From NCBI RefSeq assembly GCF_900187945.1, contig NZ_FYEH01000012.1, forward strand, positions 1 to 64,000: DNA of 64,000 nucleotides, in the 5' to 3' direction. The position numbers were made by a program, and so were the translations under genes. Below, in pieces: positions 1 through 8,154 of this stretch (the first letter of the stretch is position 1; each line of letters begins with the position of its first letter). The notes under the pieces are model-generated. The model worked only from the letters and a program-made list of their open reading frames with translations. It was not told the origin of the DNA and made no database searches. The DNA comes from Arboricoccus pini (lineage in GTDB: Bacteria; Pseudomonadota; Alphaproteobacteria; Geminicoccales; Geminicoccaceae).

Positions 1-279
1 TCACCCAGCCATGCGTGAAAATGCAACGGACCCGCCGTGCTCGCCTGCTCAAAATCCGGCGCTTCCTGCCCAAGCTGTAACGACATCAAGCTTCCATCCT
101 GCCTGTTGGTGCCCCATCGGGCTTGCCACATGAGGTGGGGGCGACCGGGCGGATTTACCACCGGCCCCTCTCATCGAATTCTGGCTGGCCCGCTCTCCCT
201 CCCGCCCTCAAAGTCGGGAGGGTGCGGCTAGGCGCGTAGCCCGGGATCGCACGCCCAACATCAGGATCGGGAGATCACG
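1..279. other. Left-edge noncoding stretch with one hairpin
   Basis: I see no convincing gene here. A 64-residue open frame at 37-231 lacks domain signals and a good ribosome site. The only clear structure is an inverted repeat at 197-222 (arms CCCTCCCG and CGGGAGGG, 10-base loop). It has no T-run on either side, so it is at best a weak terminator for a gene left of the window. Confidence 0.4.
197..222. terminator. GC hairpin, possible terminator
   Basis: Perfect 8-bp inverted repeat, CCCTCCCG at 197-204 and CGGGAGGG at 215-222, around a 10-base loop. No T-tract follows on either strand, so termination is only a guess; it could close a gene lying to the left of the window. Confidence 0.3.
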
Positions 280-435
280 ATGCCAAAGCTTACCTTGGCC
301 ACCATCGCCGCCTTGGGGATGTTGACGCTGAGCGGCGCGCTCGTCACGGCCGGCGCTGCCTGCACGCAGCATCAGTCAGCCAGCGCCCAGAGCCAGGAAA
401 AGCCACCGGCCAGGACGAGCGGCCAGTCCAGCTGA
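280..435 (+). CDS. Small exported peptide or lipoprotein (51 aa)
   Basis: This 51-codon frame begins at an ATG preceded by a GGGAG ribosome site about eight bases upstream. Residues 1-25 form a classic signal peptide: a Lys at position 3, a hydrophobic core rich in Leu/Ala/Thr, then TAGAAC. Cys28 could be lipidated, although the lipobox is poor because Gly rather than Leu sits at -3. The remaining 23 residues are polar, rich in Gln, Ser and Pro, and probably disordered. I recognise no family. It stands alone, 178 bases upstream of the aldo/keto reductase. A real small gene is likely but not proven. Confidence 0.45.
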   Translation: MPKLTLATIAALGMLTLSGALVTAGAACTQHQSASAQSQEKPPARTSGQSS

Positions 436-613
436 GCTCGTCCTCGTCATCCCTTAATCCAGGTTGACCCTCCTCGTCCGGGCCCCTTTCGGGCGCGCAT
501 GTGATCCTTCGCCCTCTGGCCTCAAGCTCTGCATGGGGCTATGGCGGGCCGACGCCGATGCTTGATGCGGCAGGTGCGGCGCCCACAGGGCTCAAGGCAA
601 AAAGGATCGCAAT

Positions 614-1603
614 ATGGATTACGTGAAGCTCGGCCAGACCGGCCTCGATATCTCGCGCCTTTGTCTTGGCTGCATGACCTTTGGCGACCCTGATGCCGGC
701 GCCCATCCCTGGACGCTGAACGAGGAAGCTTCACGGCCGATTTTTCGTCACGCGGTCGAGAACGGCATCAATTTTTTCGATACCGCCAACAGCTACTCGG
801 CCGGCACCTCCGAGCGCATGGTTGGCAAATTCCTCAAGGAATTCACCCGCCGCGACGAGACGGTAGTGGCAACCAAGGTCTATTTCCCCGAAGGGGCCGC
901 CGGCGGCCCCTGGCACCCGAACCGCCAGGGCCTCTCGCGCAAGGCCATTTTCACCGGTATCGATGCCAGCCTGCAGCGCCTCGGGCTCGATCACGTCGAT
1001 CTCTACCAGATCCACCGCTTCGACCCGACCACGCCCATCGAGGAGACGATGGAAGCGCTTCACGACGTCGTGAAGGCGGGCAAAGCCCGCTATATCGGCG
1101 CCTCGTCGATGTATGCCTGGCAGTTCGCCAAGATGCAGGTGGTGGCGGTGCGGCATGGCTGGACCCGCTTCGTGACGATGCAGAACCATCTCAACCTCCT
1201 TTACCGCGAGGAGGAGCGGGAGATGGTCCCGCTTTGCGAGGACGAGGGCGTCGGCATGATCCCCTGGAGCCCGCTGGCGCGCGGACGCCTGGCGCGGCCA
1301 TGGGAAACGGAGACTGGTCGCAGCCGGACCGATGCGGTGATCGGCCGGCTTTATGCCAAGACCGAGGCCGCTGATCGCGAGGTCGTCGAAGCCGTGGCCA
1401 AGATCGCGGCCGCGCGCGGCACGCCCATGGCGCAGGTGGCCCTGGCCTGGGTGGCGCAAAAGCCGGTCGTCTCGGCGCCGATCGTCGGTGCCTCCAAGAC
1501 CGCCCAACTCGACGATGCCCTGGCCGCCCTCTCGGTCAAGCTTTCCGCCGAGGAGATCGCCGCCCTGGAGGCGCCCTACGTGCCGCACGATCTGGTGATC
1601 TGA
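614..1603 (+). CDS. Aldo/keto reductase (YajO/YccK type)
   Basis: NAD(P)H-dependent cytosolic oxidoreductase of the aldo/keto reductase superfamily, 329 residues, a usual length. The N-terminus carries the strand GQTGLDISRLCLGCMTFG. The catalytic tetrad is visible: Asp56 and Tyr61 in FFDTANSYSAG, Lys88 in VVATKVYF, and His134 in DLYQIHRFD. The C-terminal NADP-binding part contains VALAWVAQKPVVSAPIVG, typical of TIM-barrel strands 7-8. An AAGGA site precedes the ATG. The substrate cannot be told from sequence. An amidase follows on the same strand after 73 bases, so the two could share a transcript. Confidence 0.9.
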   Translation: MDYVKLGQTGLDISRLCLGCMTFGDPDAGAHPWTLNEEASRPIFRHAVENGINFFDTANSYSAGTSERMVGKFLKEFTRRDETVVATKVYFPEGAAGGPWHPNRQGLSRKAIFTGIDASLQRLGLDHVDLYQIHRFDPTTPIEETMEALHDVVKAGKARYIGASSMYAWQFAKMQVVAVRHGWTRFVTMQNHLNLLYREEEREMVPLCEDEGVGMIPWSPLARGRLARPWETETGRSRTDAVIGRLYAKTEAADREVVEAVAKIAAARGTPMAQVALAWVAQKPVVSAPIVGASKTAQLDDALAALSVKLSAEEIAALEAPYVPHDLVI

Positions 1604-1676
1604 CGGGTGCCATGCCTTCAGCGCCTCGCATGCCTTGCTACACTGATACCGTGAGCGGTGATCGCGAGGCGAGTGC

Positions 1677-3098
1677 ATGACGGTTGACCCGTTCGATCCG
1701 GCCACAAGGCTTGTGCGCCTCCTGCGGGAGCGGCGCATCGGCGCGCTCGAGCTCCTGGACCAGATGATCGAGCGCGTTCTCAGGCTGGACGGCCCGCTCA
1801 ATGCTGTCGTCGTCCGTGACTTCGAGCGCGCCCGCGAGCGCGCGAGGGGGCTGGACTCGACGACAGGACCTGTCGGCCCGCTGCATGGCCTGCCCATGAC
1901 GGTCAAGGAGAGCTTCGACATCGTCGGGCTGCCCACCACTTTGGGTTTCCCCGAGCGTGCAAGATACAAGATCGCCGAGAGCGCCCTCGCGATCGAGCGC
2001 CTCGAGGCGGCCGGTGCGGTGATCTTCGGCAAGACGAACGTGCCAACGGCGCTGGCCGACTGGCAGAGCGCCAACGCCCTCTATGGCACGACGTGCAATC
2101 CCTGGAATCTCGAGCTGACGGCGGGCGGCTCCTCGGGCGGCTCGGCTGCCGCGCTGGCGGCCGGCCTCACGCCCTTGGAGCTCGGCAGCGACATTGGCGG
2201 CTCGATCCGCCAGCCCGCCCATGCATGCGGTGTCTTCGGTCACAAGTCGACCTATGGCCTCGTGCCACGCCGGGCGGCACCGGGCAGGCTGCCCTTCGCC
2301 GTCGACATCGCCGTCAGCGGGCCACTGGCCCGGACGGCGGCCGATCTTGACCTCGCTCTCGACGTCCTGGCTGGACCTGACCCGGCTTTGACCCGGGCCA
2401 GGCTCAGCCTGCCGCCAGGGCCCGTCACCCTCTCAGGTCTCAAGGTGGCGATCTGGGCCGAGGATGGCGCGTCGCCCACGGATGGCCAGATCACCCAGGC
2501 CATCCTCGATCTCGTGCCGCGTCTGGAGGCCAAGGGTGCCATCGTCGATGTCCGCGCGCGACCGGCCTTCGATCCCGCCTTCGCCATGGCGCTCTATCTG
2601 ATGCTGCTCACTCAGCCTCTGACGATCGGCGTCGAGCCCGAGATCGCGGCTGCCAAGGCCGCCGAGTTCAAGGACCTCTTCGCGCGCTTTCCCATCGACC
2701 AAAGTCCAGTCGGCCTCAGCCATCAGGCGTGGCTGAAGCTGGACGCGCAACGGAGCGACCTGACGCGCCGCTACGCCGCCTTCTTTGCCGACTGGGATGT
2801 TCTTCTCTGCCCGGCCTTCAGCATTCCCGCCCATCGCCACCTGACGGGCGAGCAGAAGGACTGGCACCTCGACGTCGGCGGCCAACTCATCGACTATGGC
2901 GAGTTGCTTTTTTGGCCGGGCATCATCGGCGCCTTCGGCCTGCCCGCAACCGTCGTCCCTTTGGGCATCACCCGAGACAACCAGCCCTTCGGCCTCCAGA
3001 TCGTCGGCCCCCTCCATGGCGACCGCATCACCATCGCCGTGGCCGGCCTCCTCGAGGCCATGGGTCTGACCTTCCAGCGGCCGACCGGCTATGGCTGA
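1677..3098 (+). CDS. Amidase signature family enzyme
   Basis: Cytosolic amidase of the amidase-signature family (Ser-cisSer-Lys hydrolases that cleave carboxamides), 473 residues. The triad is visible: Lys77 in TVKESFD, the cis-Ser at 152/153 in TAGGSSGGSAAALAAG, and the nucleophile Ser176 in GSDIGGSIRQPA. The glycine-rich signature is intact, so activity is expected. The C-terminus ends GLPATVVPLG...PFGLQIVGP, as in the family. Specificity is not readable; GatA is unlikely because no gatB or gatC is nearby and the protein lacks GatA-specific features. It follows the aldo/keto reductase and converges on a LysR gene. Confidence 0.9.
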   Translation: MTVDPFDPATRLVRLLRERRIGALELLDQMIERVLRLDGPLNAVVVRDFERARERARGLDSTTGPVGPLHGLPMTVKESFDIVGLPTTLGFPERARYKIAESALAIERLEAAGAVIFGKTNVPTALADWQSANALYGTTCNPWNLELTAGGSSGGSAAALAAGLTPLELGSDIGGSIRQPAHACGVFGHKSTYGLVPRRAAPGRLPFAVDIAVSGPLARTAADLDLALDVLAGPDPALTRARLSLPPGPVTLSGLKVAIWAEDGASPTDGQITQAILDLVPRLEAKGAIVDVRARPAFDPAFAMALYLMLLTQPLTIGVEPEIAAAKAAEFKDLFARFPIDQSPVGLSHQAWLKLDAQRSDLTRRYAAFFADWDVLLCPAFSIPAHRHLTGEQKDWHLDVGGQLIDYGELLFWPGIIGAFGLPATVVPLGITRDNQPFGLQIVGPLHGDRITIAVAGLLEAMGLTFQRPTGYG

Positions 3099-3233
3099 AC
3101 CGGGCAGGGCGGCACAAAGGCACCAACCCCTTGTGGCGACCAGGTCGGCCAACTTGGCATTTCCCTAACTCCTTCTCGACCATCCGCCGCGTCGCGATCC
3201 TGCCGGCCGGTCGCCCGAAAATGCCTCTGGCGT

Positions 3234-4118
3234 TCAGACCGCTTCCAAACCCTCAACGAACCGCCTGAGCGCGGCATTGCCATTGTGTCGACGAAAGAGC
3301 GCTGCGATCGGTAATTCGGGAAAGGCGCGATCGCCCTGCAGGAACGTGACGCCTGGCGGCGCGGCACTTTGCAGGATGGTGGGCACGGTGGCTATGCCAA
3401 GGCCGGCGCCGACCAGCGACAGCAGCATGATCGGGCTTTGCGCATGGTGCCGTACCATGGGGGCGAACCCCGCCGCCTCGCGAAAGGCGTCGACTCCGAG
3501 ATCCTCGCCCAGTGCTTCATAGGTGATGAACGGTTCCTCGCGCAGCAGGTCGAACGGCACCACCGCACGCTTGGCCAAAGGGTGCCCTGTCGGCAGGGCC
3601 AGCGCCATCCGCCAGCGCTCGACCACCAGGCTGTCAAATGCTGGCTTACGGCTCTCGGCATTGGCGACGACGAAGCCGATATCGAGTTCTCGGGTCAGCA
3701 GCGCCTCGCGCTGCATGGCCGGATGCAGCTCGCGGACGTCGAGCGTGATCTCTGGCAGCGCGGCATGGAACGCGCTCAGCAGGCGCGACAACAATCCGGA
3801 ATAGGCCGTGGCAGCGGAGTAGCCGATCGCCAGCCGTCCGGCCTCGCCCCGACCGGCACGCTGGGCCAGGTCGATCGCCTGATCAAGGGCACGCAAGATC
3901 CGGCGCGCTTCCTCCAGGAACAGCTGCCCGGGCTCGGTCACGGCCACCGATCGGCGCGTTCGGTCGAGCAGGCGGACCCCCAACATCTCCTCCAGCTGGC
4001 GAATCTGCATGCTGAGGGCGGGCTGGACGATGTTGAGCCGCACGGCGGCGCGCCCGAAATGCAATTCCTCGGCGACGGCCGCGAAGGCACGCAGATGGCG
4101 AATCTCAGGAATCATCAC
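3234..4118 (-). CDS. LysR-family transcriptional regulator
   Basis: DNA-binding regulator of 294 residues. The N-terminal winged helix-turn-helix reads RHLRAFAAVAEELHFGRAAV and continues through QPALSMQIRQLEEMLGVRLLDRT, the standard LysR pattern. The rest is a periplasmic-binding-like effector domain. It is transcribed divergently from the adjacent exporter, with 88 bases between start codons and a perfect CCAATATTGG palindrome in between, which makes it the likely regulator of that exporter. The effector is unknown. The tandem Met-Met start leaves the first residue ambiguous by one codon. Confidence 0.92.
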   Translation of the reverse strand: MMIPEIRHLRAFAAVAEELHFGRAAVRLNIVQPALSMQIRQLEEMLGVRLLDRTRRSVAVTEPGQLFLEEARRILRALDQAIDLAQRAGRGEAGRLAIGYSAATAYSGLLSRLLSAFHAALPEITLDVRELHPAMQREALLTRELDIGFVVANAESRKPAFDSLVVERWRMALALPTGHPLAKRAVVPFDLLREEPFITYEALGEDLGVDAFREAAGFAPMVRHHAQSPIMLLSLVGAGLGIATVPTILQSAAPPGVTFLQGDRAFPELPIAALFRRHNGNAALRRFVEGLEAV

Positions 4119-4143
4119 GGCATTTGATCAGTATGGTCATAAA

Positions 4144-4153
4144 CCAATATTGG
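4144..4153. promoter_or_regulatory. Palindrome CCAATATTGG, candidate LysR operator
   Basis: Perfect 10-bp palindrome in the short gap between the divergent LysR gene and the exporter gene. LysR proteins usually bind dyads exactly here, repressing themselves and activating the neighbour, so this is the best operator candidate. The assignment rests on position and symmetry only. Confidence 0.45.
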
Positions 4154-4206
4154 ACGAATAAGTGCCGTCTTTCCATCAGGGCAACGATCTTAGATTGGAA
4201 AACGCC

Positions 4207-5481
4207 ATGATGAGTGGAGCCGGCGGCATGCCCCCTGCGCCGAGAGCCGTCGAGATGCGCGCAGGTGGGCCAGCCTTCACAGTCTTTCTGGGCGCCTTGA
4301 CGGCGTTGCCCCCGCTCGCGATCGACATGGGGCTTCCTGGTATCCCCGCGATCGAGGCCGATCTCGCCGGCGCGGCCGGTCGCGGGGCGCTGACGCTCAG
4401 TCTGTTCCTGGCGGGTTTCGCGGTAGCGCCACTGGTGTGCGGACCCTTGGCCGATCGCTTCGGGCGAAGGCTTACCATAATGGCGGGACTGTTCGTCCTG
4501 TCGCTGGCGGCAGGCGCATGTACGATCGCGCAAAGCTTCACACTGCTGCTGGCCTGCCGGCTGCTGCAGGGAGTAGCCGCGGGCGCCTGCGTCATCCTGC
4601 CGCTGGCGATCGTGCGCGATCTATTTGACGGATCCGAGGCGCGCCAACATCTCAGCCGGATTAGCGCGGTGATGGGCCTGGCGCCGATGTTTGCGCCTGT
4701 CTTGGGCGGATGGGTGATGCTGATGGGCGGCTGGCGCGCCATCTATGGCGCTCAGGCGCTGTGCGGGGCGCTTTTGCTGGCCGTCGCCTTTTTTGGTTTC
4801 ACCGAGACGCTGCCCGCCTCGCGGCGACGGCAGCTCGCGCCCAAGATCCTGGCCGCCGGCTATGCGACGGTGCTGCGCGACCGCGCGTTCCGCGGCAATA
4901 CCCTCGTCTACGCCGTGACCTTCGCCTGCATGTTCAGCTTCATCTCCAGCGCGCCCGCCGTGCTGATGGGCCAGCTCGGCCTGTCCCCCACGGTCTTCGC
5001 GCTGGTATTTGGCCTCACCTCGTGCGGGACGTTGCTGGGATCGCTGCTCAGCGGCTGGCTGAACCGGCGGGGTGTGTCGGGTCCGGCACTGGTGGATCGT
5101 TCCGCGATCGGCATGCTCGTCGCGGCCCTCGTGCTGGTCGTGGTAGTGCTGACAGGCGTCGCCAATCTTTGGACGATCGTCGCGCCGGTCGCCGCGGCGA
5201 TCTTCTGCTTCGGCCTGCTCGGCCCCAGCTCGAATCATGATGCGCTGCACGGCTTGCCGCAGGTGGCTGGTGCAGCATCCGGCGTCCTGCGCTGCTTGCA
5301 GATGGTGCTGGGCGCGCTCGCCAGCGCACTCGTCGCCTGGCTGGCGCCGCTCGACCAGCCGCTGGCGGTGATGGCCGGCCTGATGGCAGGAGCCGCGCTG
5401 GCGGCTATGGCAGTCCTGGTCAGGCTGCGCCTAGGAGAACGTCGCGACCAGCAGTCAAATCTCGTTCGCGACATGTCCTGA
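4207..5481 (+). CDS. MFS exporter, Bcr/CflA drug-resistance type
   Basis: Inner-membrane drug:proton antiporter of the major facilitator superfamily with about 12 hydrophobic segments. The start chosen is the ATG at 4207; the frame is open back to a GTG at 4162, which would add 15 residues. Family marks are MGLPGIPAIEADL in helix 1, the motif-A loop GPLADRFGRRLTI between helices 2 and 3, and the antiporter motif LLQGVAAGACVILPLAIVRD in helices 4-5, all typical of Bcr/CflA proteins that expel small drugs such as bicyclomycin or chloramphenicol. Regulation is probably by the divergent LysR protein. The actual substrate is unknown. Confidence 0.85.
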   Translation: MMSGAGGMPPAPRAVEMRAGGPAFTVFLGALTALPPLAIDMGLPGIPAIEADLAGAAGRGALTLSLFLAGFAVAPLVCGPLADRFGRRLTIMAGLFVLSLAAGACTIAQSFTLLLACRLLQGVAAGACVILPLAIVRDLFDGSEARQHLSRISAVMGLAPMFAPVLGGWVMLMGGWRAIYGAQALCGALLLAVAFFGFTETLPASRRRQLAPKILAAGYATVLRDRAFRGNTLVYAVTFACMFSFISSAPAVLMGQLGLSPTVFALVFGLTSCGTLLGSLLSGWLNRRGVSGPALVDRSAIGMLVAALVLVVVVLTGVANLWTIVAPVAAAIFCFGLLGPSSNHDALHGLPQVAGAASGVLRCLQMVLGALASALVAWLAPLDQPLAVMAGLMAGAALAAMAVLVRLRLGERRDQQSNLVRDMS

Positions 5482-5531
5482 CGGGCGACATCGCCCGCGG
5501 GGGCCAACGATCGCCGTCACGCCCAAGCCAC

Positions 5532-5571
5532 TGCCCTCAGGCGAGCTGCCACGTCCGCTTGCCTGAGGGCA
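5532..5571. terminator. Strong hairpin between convergent genes
   Basis: Perfect 11-bp arms TGCCCTCAGGC (5532-5542) and GCCTGAGGGCA (5561-5571). The stem can extend inward by four more bases with one mismatch, leaving a loop of about 10. It lies between the stop codons of the exporter and purU, which converge, so it probably terminates both. Neither side has a run of T. Confidence 0.55.
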
Positions 5572-5579
5572 ATGCGCGC

Positions 5580-6473
5580 CTAATCCTTGAAGACGACGGT
5601 CTTCCTGCCGTTCGGCAACACACGGTCGGCCAAGTGCCAGGCAAGCGCGCGGGCCAGAACCCGCCGCTCGATATCACGCCCCTTGCGCACGAGATCCTCC
5701 GGCTTGTCGGCATGCGTGATGCGCTCGACGTCTTGCTCGATGATCGGCCCCTCGTCCAGGTCGGGCGTCACATAGTGCGCCGTGGCGCCGATCAGCTTCA
5801 CCCCGCGCGCATGCGCCTGATGATAGGGCCGGGCTCCCTTGAAACCCGGCAGGAACGAGTGGTGGATGTTGATGCAGCGACCGGCGAGCCTGGTCGATAG
5901 CTCGTCGGAGAGGACCTGCATGTAGCGGGCGAGGACGACGACGTCGGTTTGCGTCGACTGGACCAGATCCCAGATCGCCGCCTCCTGCTGCGCCTTCGTC
6001 TCGCGTGTTACCGGCAGATAGTGGAACGGGATGTCGCCGAAATCGTGATGCGCGTAGGTGGATCTCGGATAATTGGCGACGATGGCCGAGACTTCCATCG
6101 GGATCTCGCCGATCTGCCGGCGATAAAGCAGGTCCGCCAGGCAATGGTCGAAGCGCGAGACGAGCAGCATGACCCGACGCGTCTCCGCCTGCGAGCGCAT
6201 CGCCCAGTCCATGCCGAACCGCGCCGCCACCGGTACGAAGGCGGCCCTCGCCGCCTCGAGCAGGACGCTTGCCGCCCTCTCGTCCCTGACAGGATTGAAG
6301 GTGATCCTGGCAAAGAAGCGGCCGCTCTCCTGATCGTCGTATTGATGCGCCTCGAGGACGTTGAATCCTTCCTCGAACAGGAGGGTGGAGGCGGCGGCGA
6401 CGATGCCGGGCCGGTTCTGGCAGACAAAGGTCAAGACCAGTTGGCAGCCGGGCGAAGAAAGGTCGATGGACAT
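5580..6473 (-). CDS. purU: Formyltetrahydrofolate deformylase
   Basis: PurU hydrolyses 10-formyl-tetrahydrofolate to formate and tetrahydrofolate, balancing one-carbon pools. The 297-residue length is normal. Residues 1-85 form an ACT-type regulatory domain ([19 protein letters not shown]). The catalytic formyltransferase fold follows, with [20 protein letters not shown] supplying the conserved Asn and His and [15 protein letters not shown] supplying the active-site Asp. The upstream 278 bases are structured and GC-rich, but I recognise no known riboswitch in them. The gene is monocistronic, ends at a hairpin shared with the convergent exporter, and is chromosomal core in character. Confidence 0.95.
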   Translation of the reverse strand: MSIDLSSPGCQLVLTFVCQNRPGIVAAASTLLFEEGFNVLEAHQYDDQESGRFFARITFNPVRDERAASVLLEAARAAFVPVAARFGMDWAMRSQAETRRVMLLVSRFDHCLADLLYRRQIGEIPMEVSAIVANYPRSTYAHHDFGDIPFHYLPVTRETKAQQEAAIWDLVQSTQTDVVVLARYMQVLSDELSTRLAGRCINIHHSFLPGFKGARPYHQAHARGVKLIGATAHYVTPDLDEGPIIEQDVERITHADKPEDLVRKGRDIERRVLARALAWHLADRVLPNGRKTVVFKD

Positions 6474-6751
6474 CTAAACGTCTCGCAAGAAAGAAAGGAC
6501 AGGCAGCTCTTGGGCAGCTGCCTTGGCCAGCCGGCCACCGCAGTGCCACCGCGCGGACCGTCCTTTCGCCGACCGGGCCCAATCGTATCGGCCAATGTCG
6601 GGATGACGCCGCCGCGCGCCCTTCAGCGCTGCTTGCCGCAGTCCAGAATTCACAACCTCGCCGAAGCGCTGGGCGCGCGGATCGCCTCGGGCCGGAGTCC
6701 TTCTATCTCCGTTGGATCGGCCGCAGAACCCTGTCGTTTTGGAGAGCGAGT

Positions 6752-6952
6752 ATGCGCCGCATGGTCCGCTATGCCTGCTTTGTCGTCATCGCTATCCTTT
6801 TGCTTATTCTCTACGCTGCCGGCCAACAGCTTTCGCCGACAGCACACAAAGCGCTGCTCTATGCCCTGATCGTCACGGGCGCGTCGCTCGGTGCTTTTTG
6901 CATCGCCGCCAAGGGCAACGGCCGCGACGCGAACGGACCAGGCCGAGAATAG
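6752..6952 (+). CDS. Small two-helix membrane protein (66 aa)
   Basis: A 66-residue frame with a GGAGAG ribosome site about eight bases before the ATG. It has two clear hydrophobic segments, roughly residues 6-25 (VRYACFVVIAILLLILYAAG) and 33-53 (KALLYALIVTGASLGAFCIA), joined by a short polar loop, then a charged Gly/Asn/Arg tail. I recognise no family; proteins of this shape are common, poorly known inner-membrane peptides. It is divergent from purU and separated by 310 bases from the next gene. The hydrophobic pattern supports a real gene, but length keeps confidence moderate. Confidence 0.5.
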   Translation: MRRMVRYACFVVIAILLLILYAAGQQLSPTAHKALLYALIVTGASLGAFCIAAKGNGRDANGPGRE

Positions 6953-7262
6953 CCCCGAGCGTTCGACTGGACGGGCCGCGCGCAGACTTCTCATTGACAG
7001 GCAGGGCCTCGGCGCATGATTAATGGTTGGCGCGTCCTTTCGACCGCGTGGCTGCTCCCTTTCGATCCGACCGACATACCGAGCTCCCGCGCCTAAAACG
7101 TGCCGGGACGGTACCGGCCGAGCCGACAGCCTTACCCCAGTGGGCATCAGGTCAGGGCCGCTCAATGAAATTCGCCTCCAGATCGCCGCGTGCGATGTCT
7201 GCCTCGAACCGGCCGCCAGCTGATCGGCGCGCCGCCGCCTGTCCCGCAATCGTAGCCCGCGC
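6953..7262. other. Noncoding stretch, nothing recognised
   Basis: These 310 bases lie between the small membrane protein gene and the transglutaminase-like gene. Several short frames run through but none has a domain signal or ribosome site. No repeat, RNA gene or convincing promoter was found; a downstream promoter must lie here because no plus-strand operon partner is close. Confidence 0.4.
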
Positions 7263-8102
7263 ATGAGCACGCCCATGTTGCGTATCCATATCGGCTGCCA
7301 GCTCAATTTCACGCTGCCGCAGATGACGCCCATGATCGTTATGCTGAATGTGCATTTCTCACGCTTTTCGGATCTGGAACGCCCCGATCATCTCATTACG
7401 AAGCCTGCCACCCAGGTTGCGGGCTATCGCGACAGCTTTGGCAACTGGTGCAGCCGTCTGGTGGCGCCTGCTGGCGAATTCACGCTCGGCACCGACGCGA
7501 TCGTTCTCGATTCCGGCGCGTCCGACCCGATCGATCCCGGCGCCATCCAACATCAAGTGCAGGATTTGCCGGCGGAGACTCTCTTATTCCTCCTTGGCAG
7601 CCGTTATTGCGAGACCGATCGGCTCTCCGAAGAAGCTTGGCGGCTGTTCGGCCTTATGCCGCTCGGCTGGGCACGGGTCCAGGCCATCTGCGACTTCGTG
7701 CATAACCATCTGGAGTTCGGCTACGCGTATTCGCGGGCGACGCGCACCGCATTCGAGGCCTATACGGAGCGTCGCGGCGTCTGTCGCGACTTCGCGCACC
7801 TGGCGATCGCATTCTGCCGATGTCTGAACATTCCCGCCCGCTATTGTACAGGCTACATCACCGACATCGGGCTTCCTCCACCCTACGCGCCCATGGATTT
7901 CGCCGCCTGGATGGAGGTCTATCTGGGTGGCAGGTGGCACACGTTCGATCCGCGCAACAACGCTCCCCGGATAGGCCGCATCCTAATCGCCCAGGGCCGT
8001 GACGCCGCCGATGTGCCACTTACGCACAGCTTCGGGCCCGGCCTGTTGTCGGATTTCCGGGTGTGGGCGGAAGACGCGTCAGCGGTCGAGATGATGCTTT
8101 AG
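7263..8102 (+). CDS. Transglutaminase-like protein with catalytic His replaced
   Basis: Protein of 279 residues resembling bacterial transglutaminase-like (papain-fold) proteins. The Cys motif is present (RRGVCRDFAHLAIAFCR, Cys174), followed by IPARYCTGYI and an Asp at FDPRNN (Asp229). The family normally reads M-D-F-H-A-W before the Glu/Tyr strand; here it is MDFAAWMEVYLGGRW, so the catalytic His is Ala214. The codon is plainly GCC. Without this His the Cys-His-Asp triad is broken, so it is either a non-enzymatic binding protein or uses another residue. No signal peptide is visible. It converges on the reductase fusion gene. Confidence 0.8.
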   Translation: MSTPMLRIHIGCQLNFTLPQMTPMIVMLNVHFSRFSDLERPDHLITKPATQVAGYRDSFGNWCSRLVAPAGEFTLGTDAIVLDSGASDPIDPGAIQHQVQDLPAETLLFLLGSRYCETDRLSEEAWRLFGLMPLGWARVQAICDFVHNHLEFGYAYSRATRTAFEAYTERRGVCRDFAHLAIAFCRCLNIPARYCTGYITDIGLPPPYAPMDFAAWMEVYLGGRWHTFDPRNNAPRIGRILIAQGRDAADVPLTHSFGPGLLSDFRVWAEDASAVEMML

Positions 8103-8106
8103 CTTA

Positions 8107-8124
8107 TTAGCCATATCCGGCTAA
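8107..8124. terminator. Hairpin between convergent genes
   Basis: Perfect inverted repeat TTAGCC (8107-8112) and GGCTAA (8119-8124) around a six-base loop, just after the stop of the transglutaminase-like gene and before the stop of the convergent reductase gene. The position suits a bidirectional terminator; the stem is short and no T-run follows. Confidence 0.4.
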
Positions 8125-8154
8125 CCGACCGAAATTTCATCAAAATAGCCGGGC

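Noticed and set aside
37-231. 64-residue frame at the left edge
   Set aside because: No ribosome site, no domain, and its end crosses the 197-222 hairpin.
731-2074. 447-residue open frame on the minus strand
   Set aside because: It lies entirely opposite the aldo/keto reductase and amidase genes, both with complete catalytic motifs; the translation is Arg/Gly-rich with no domain, so it is a GC-rich shadow.
6474-6751. Possible riboswitch upstream of purU
   Set aside because: The region is GC-rich and could fold, but I could not match glycine, tetrahydrofolate or purine aptamer cores.
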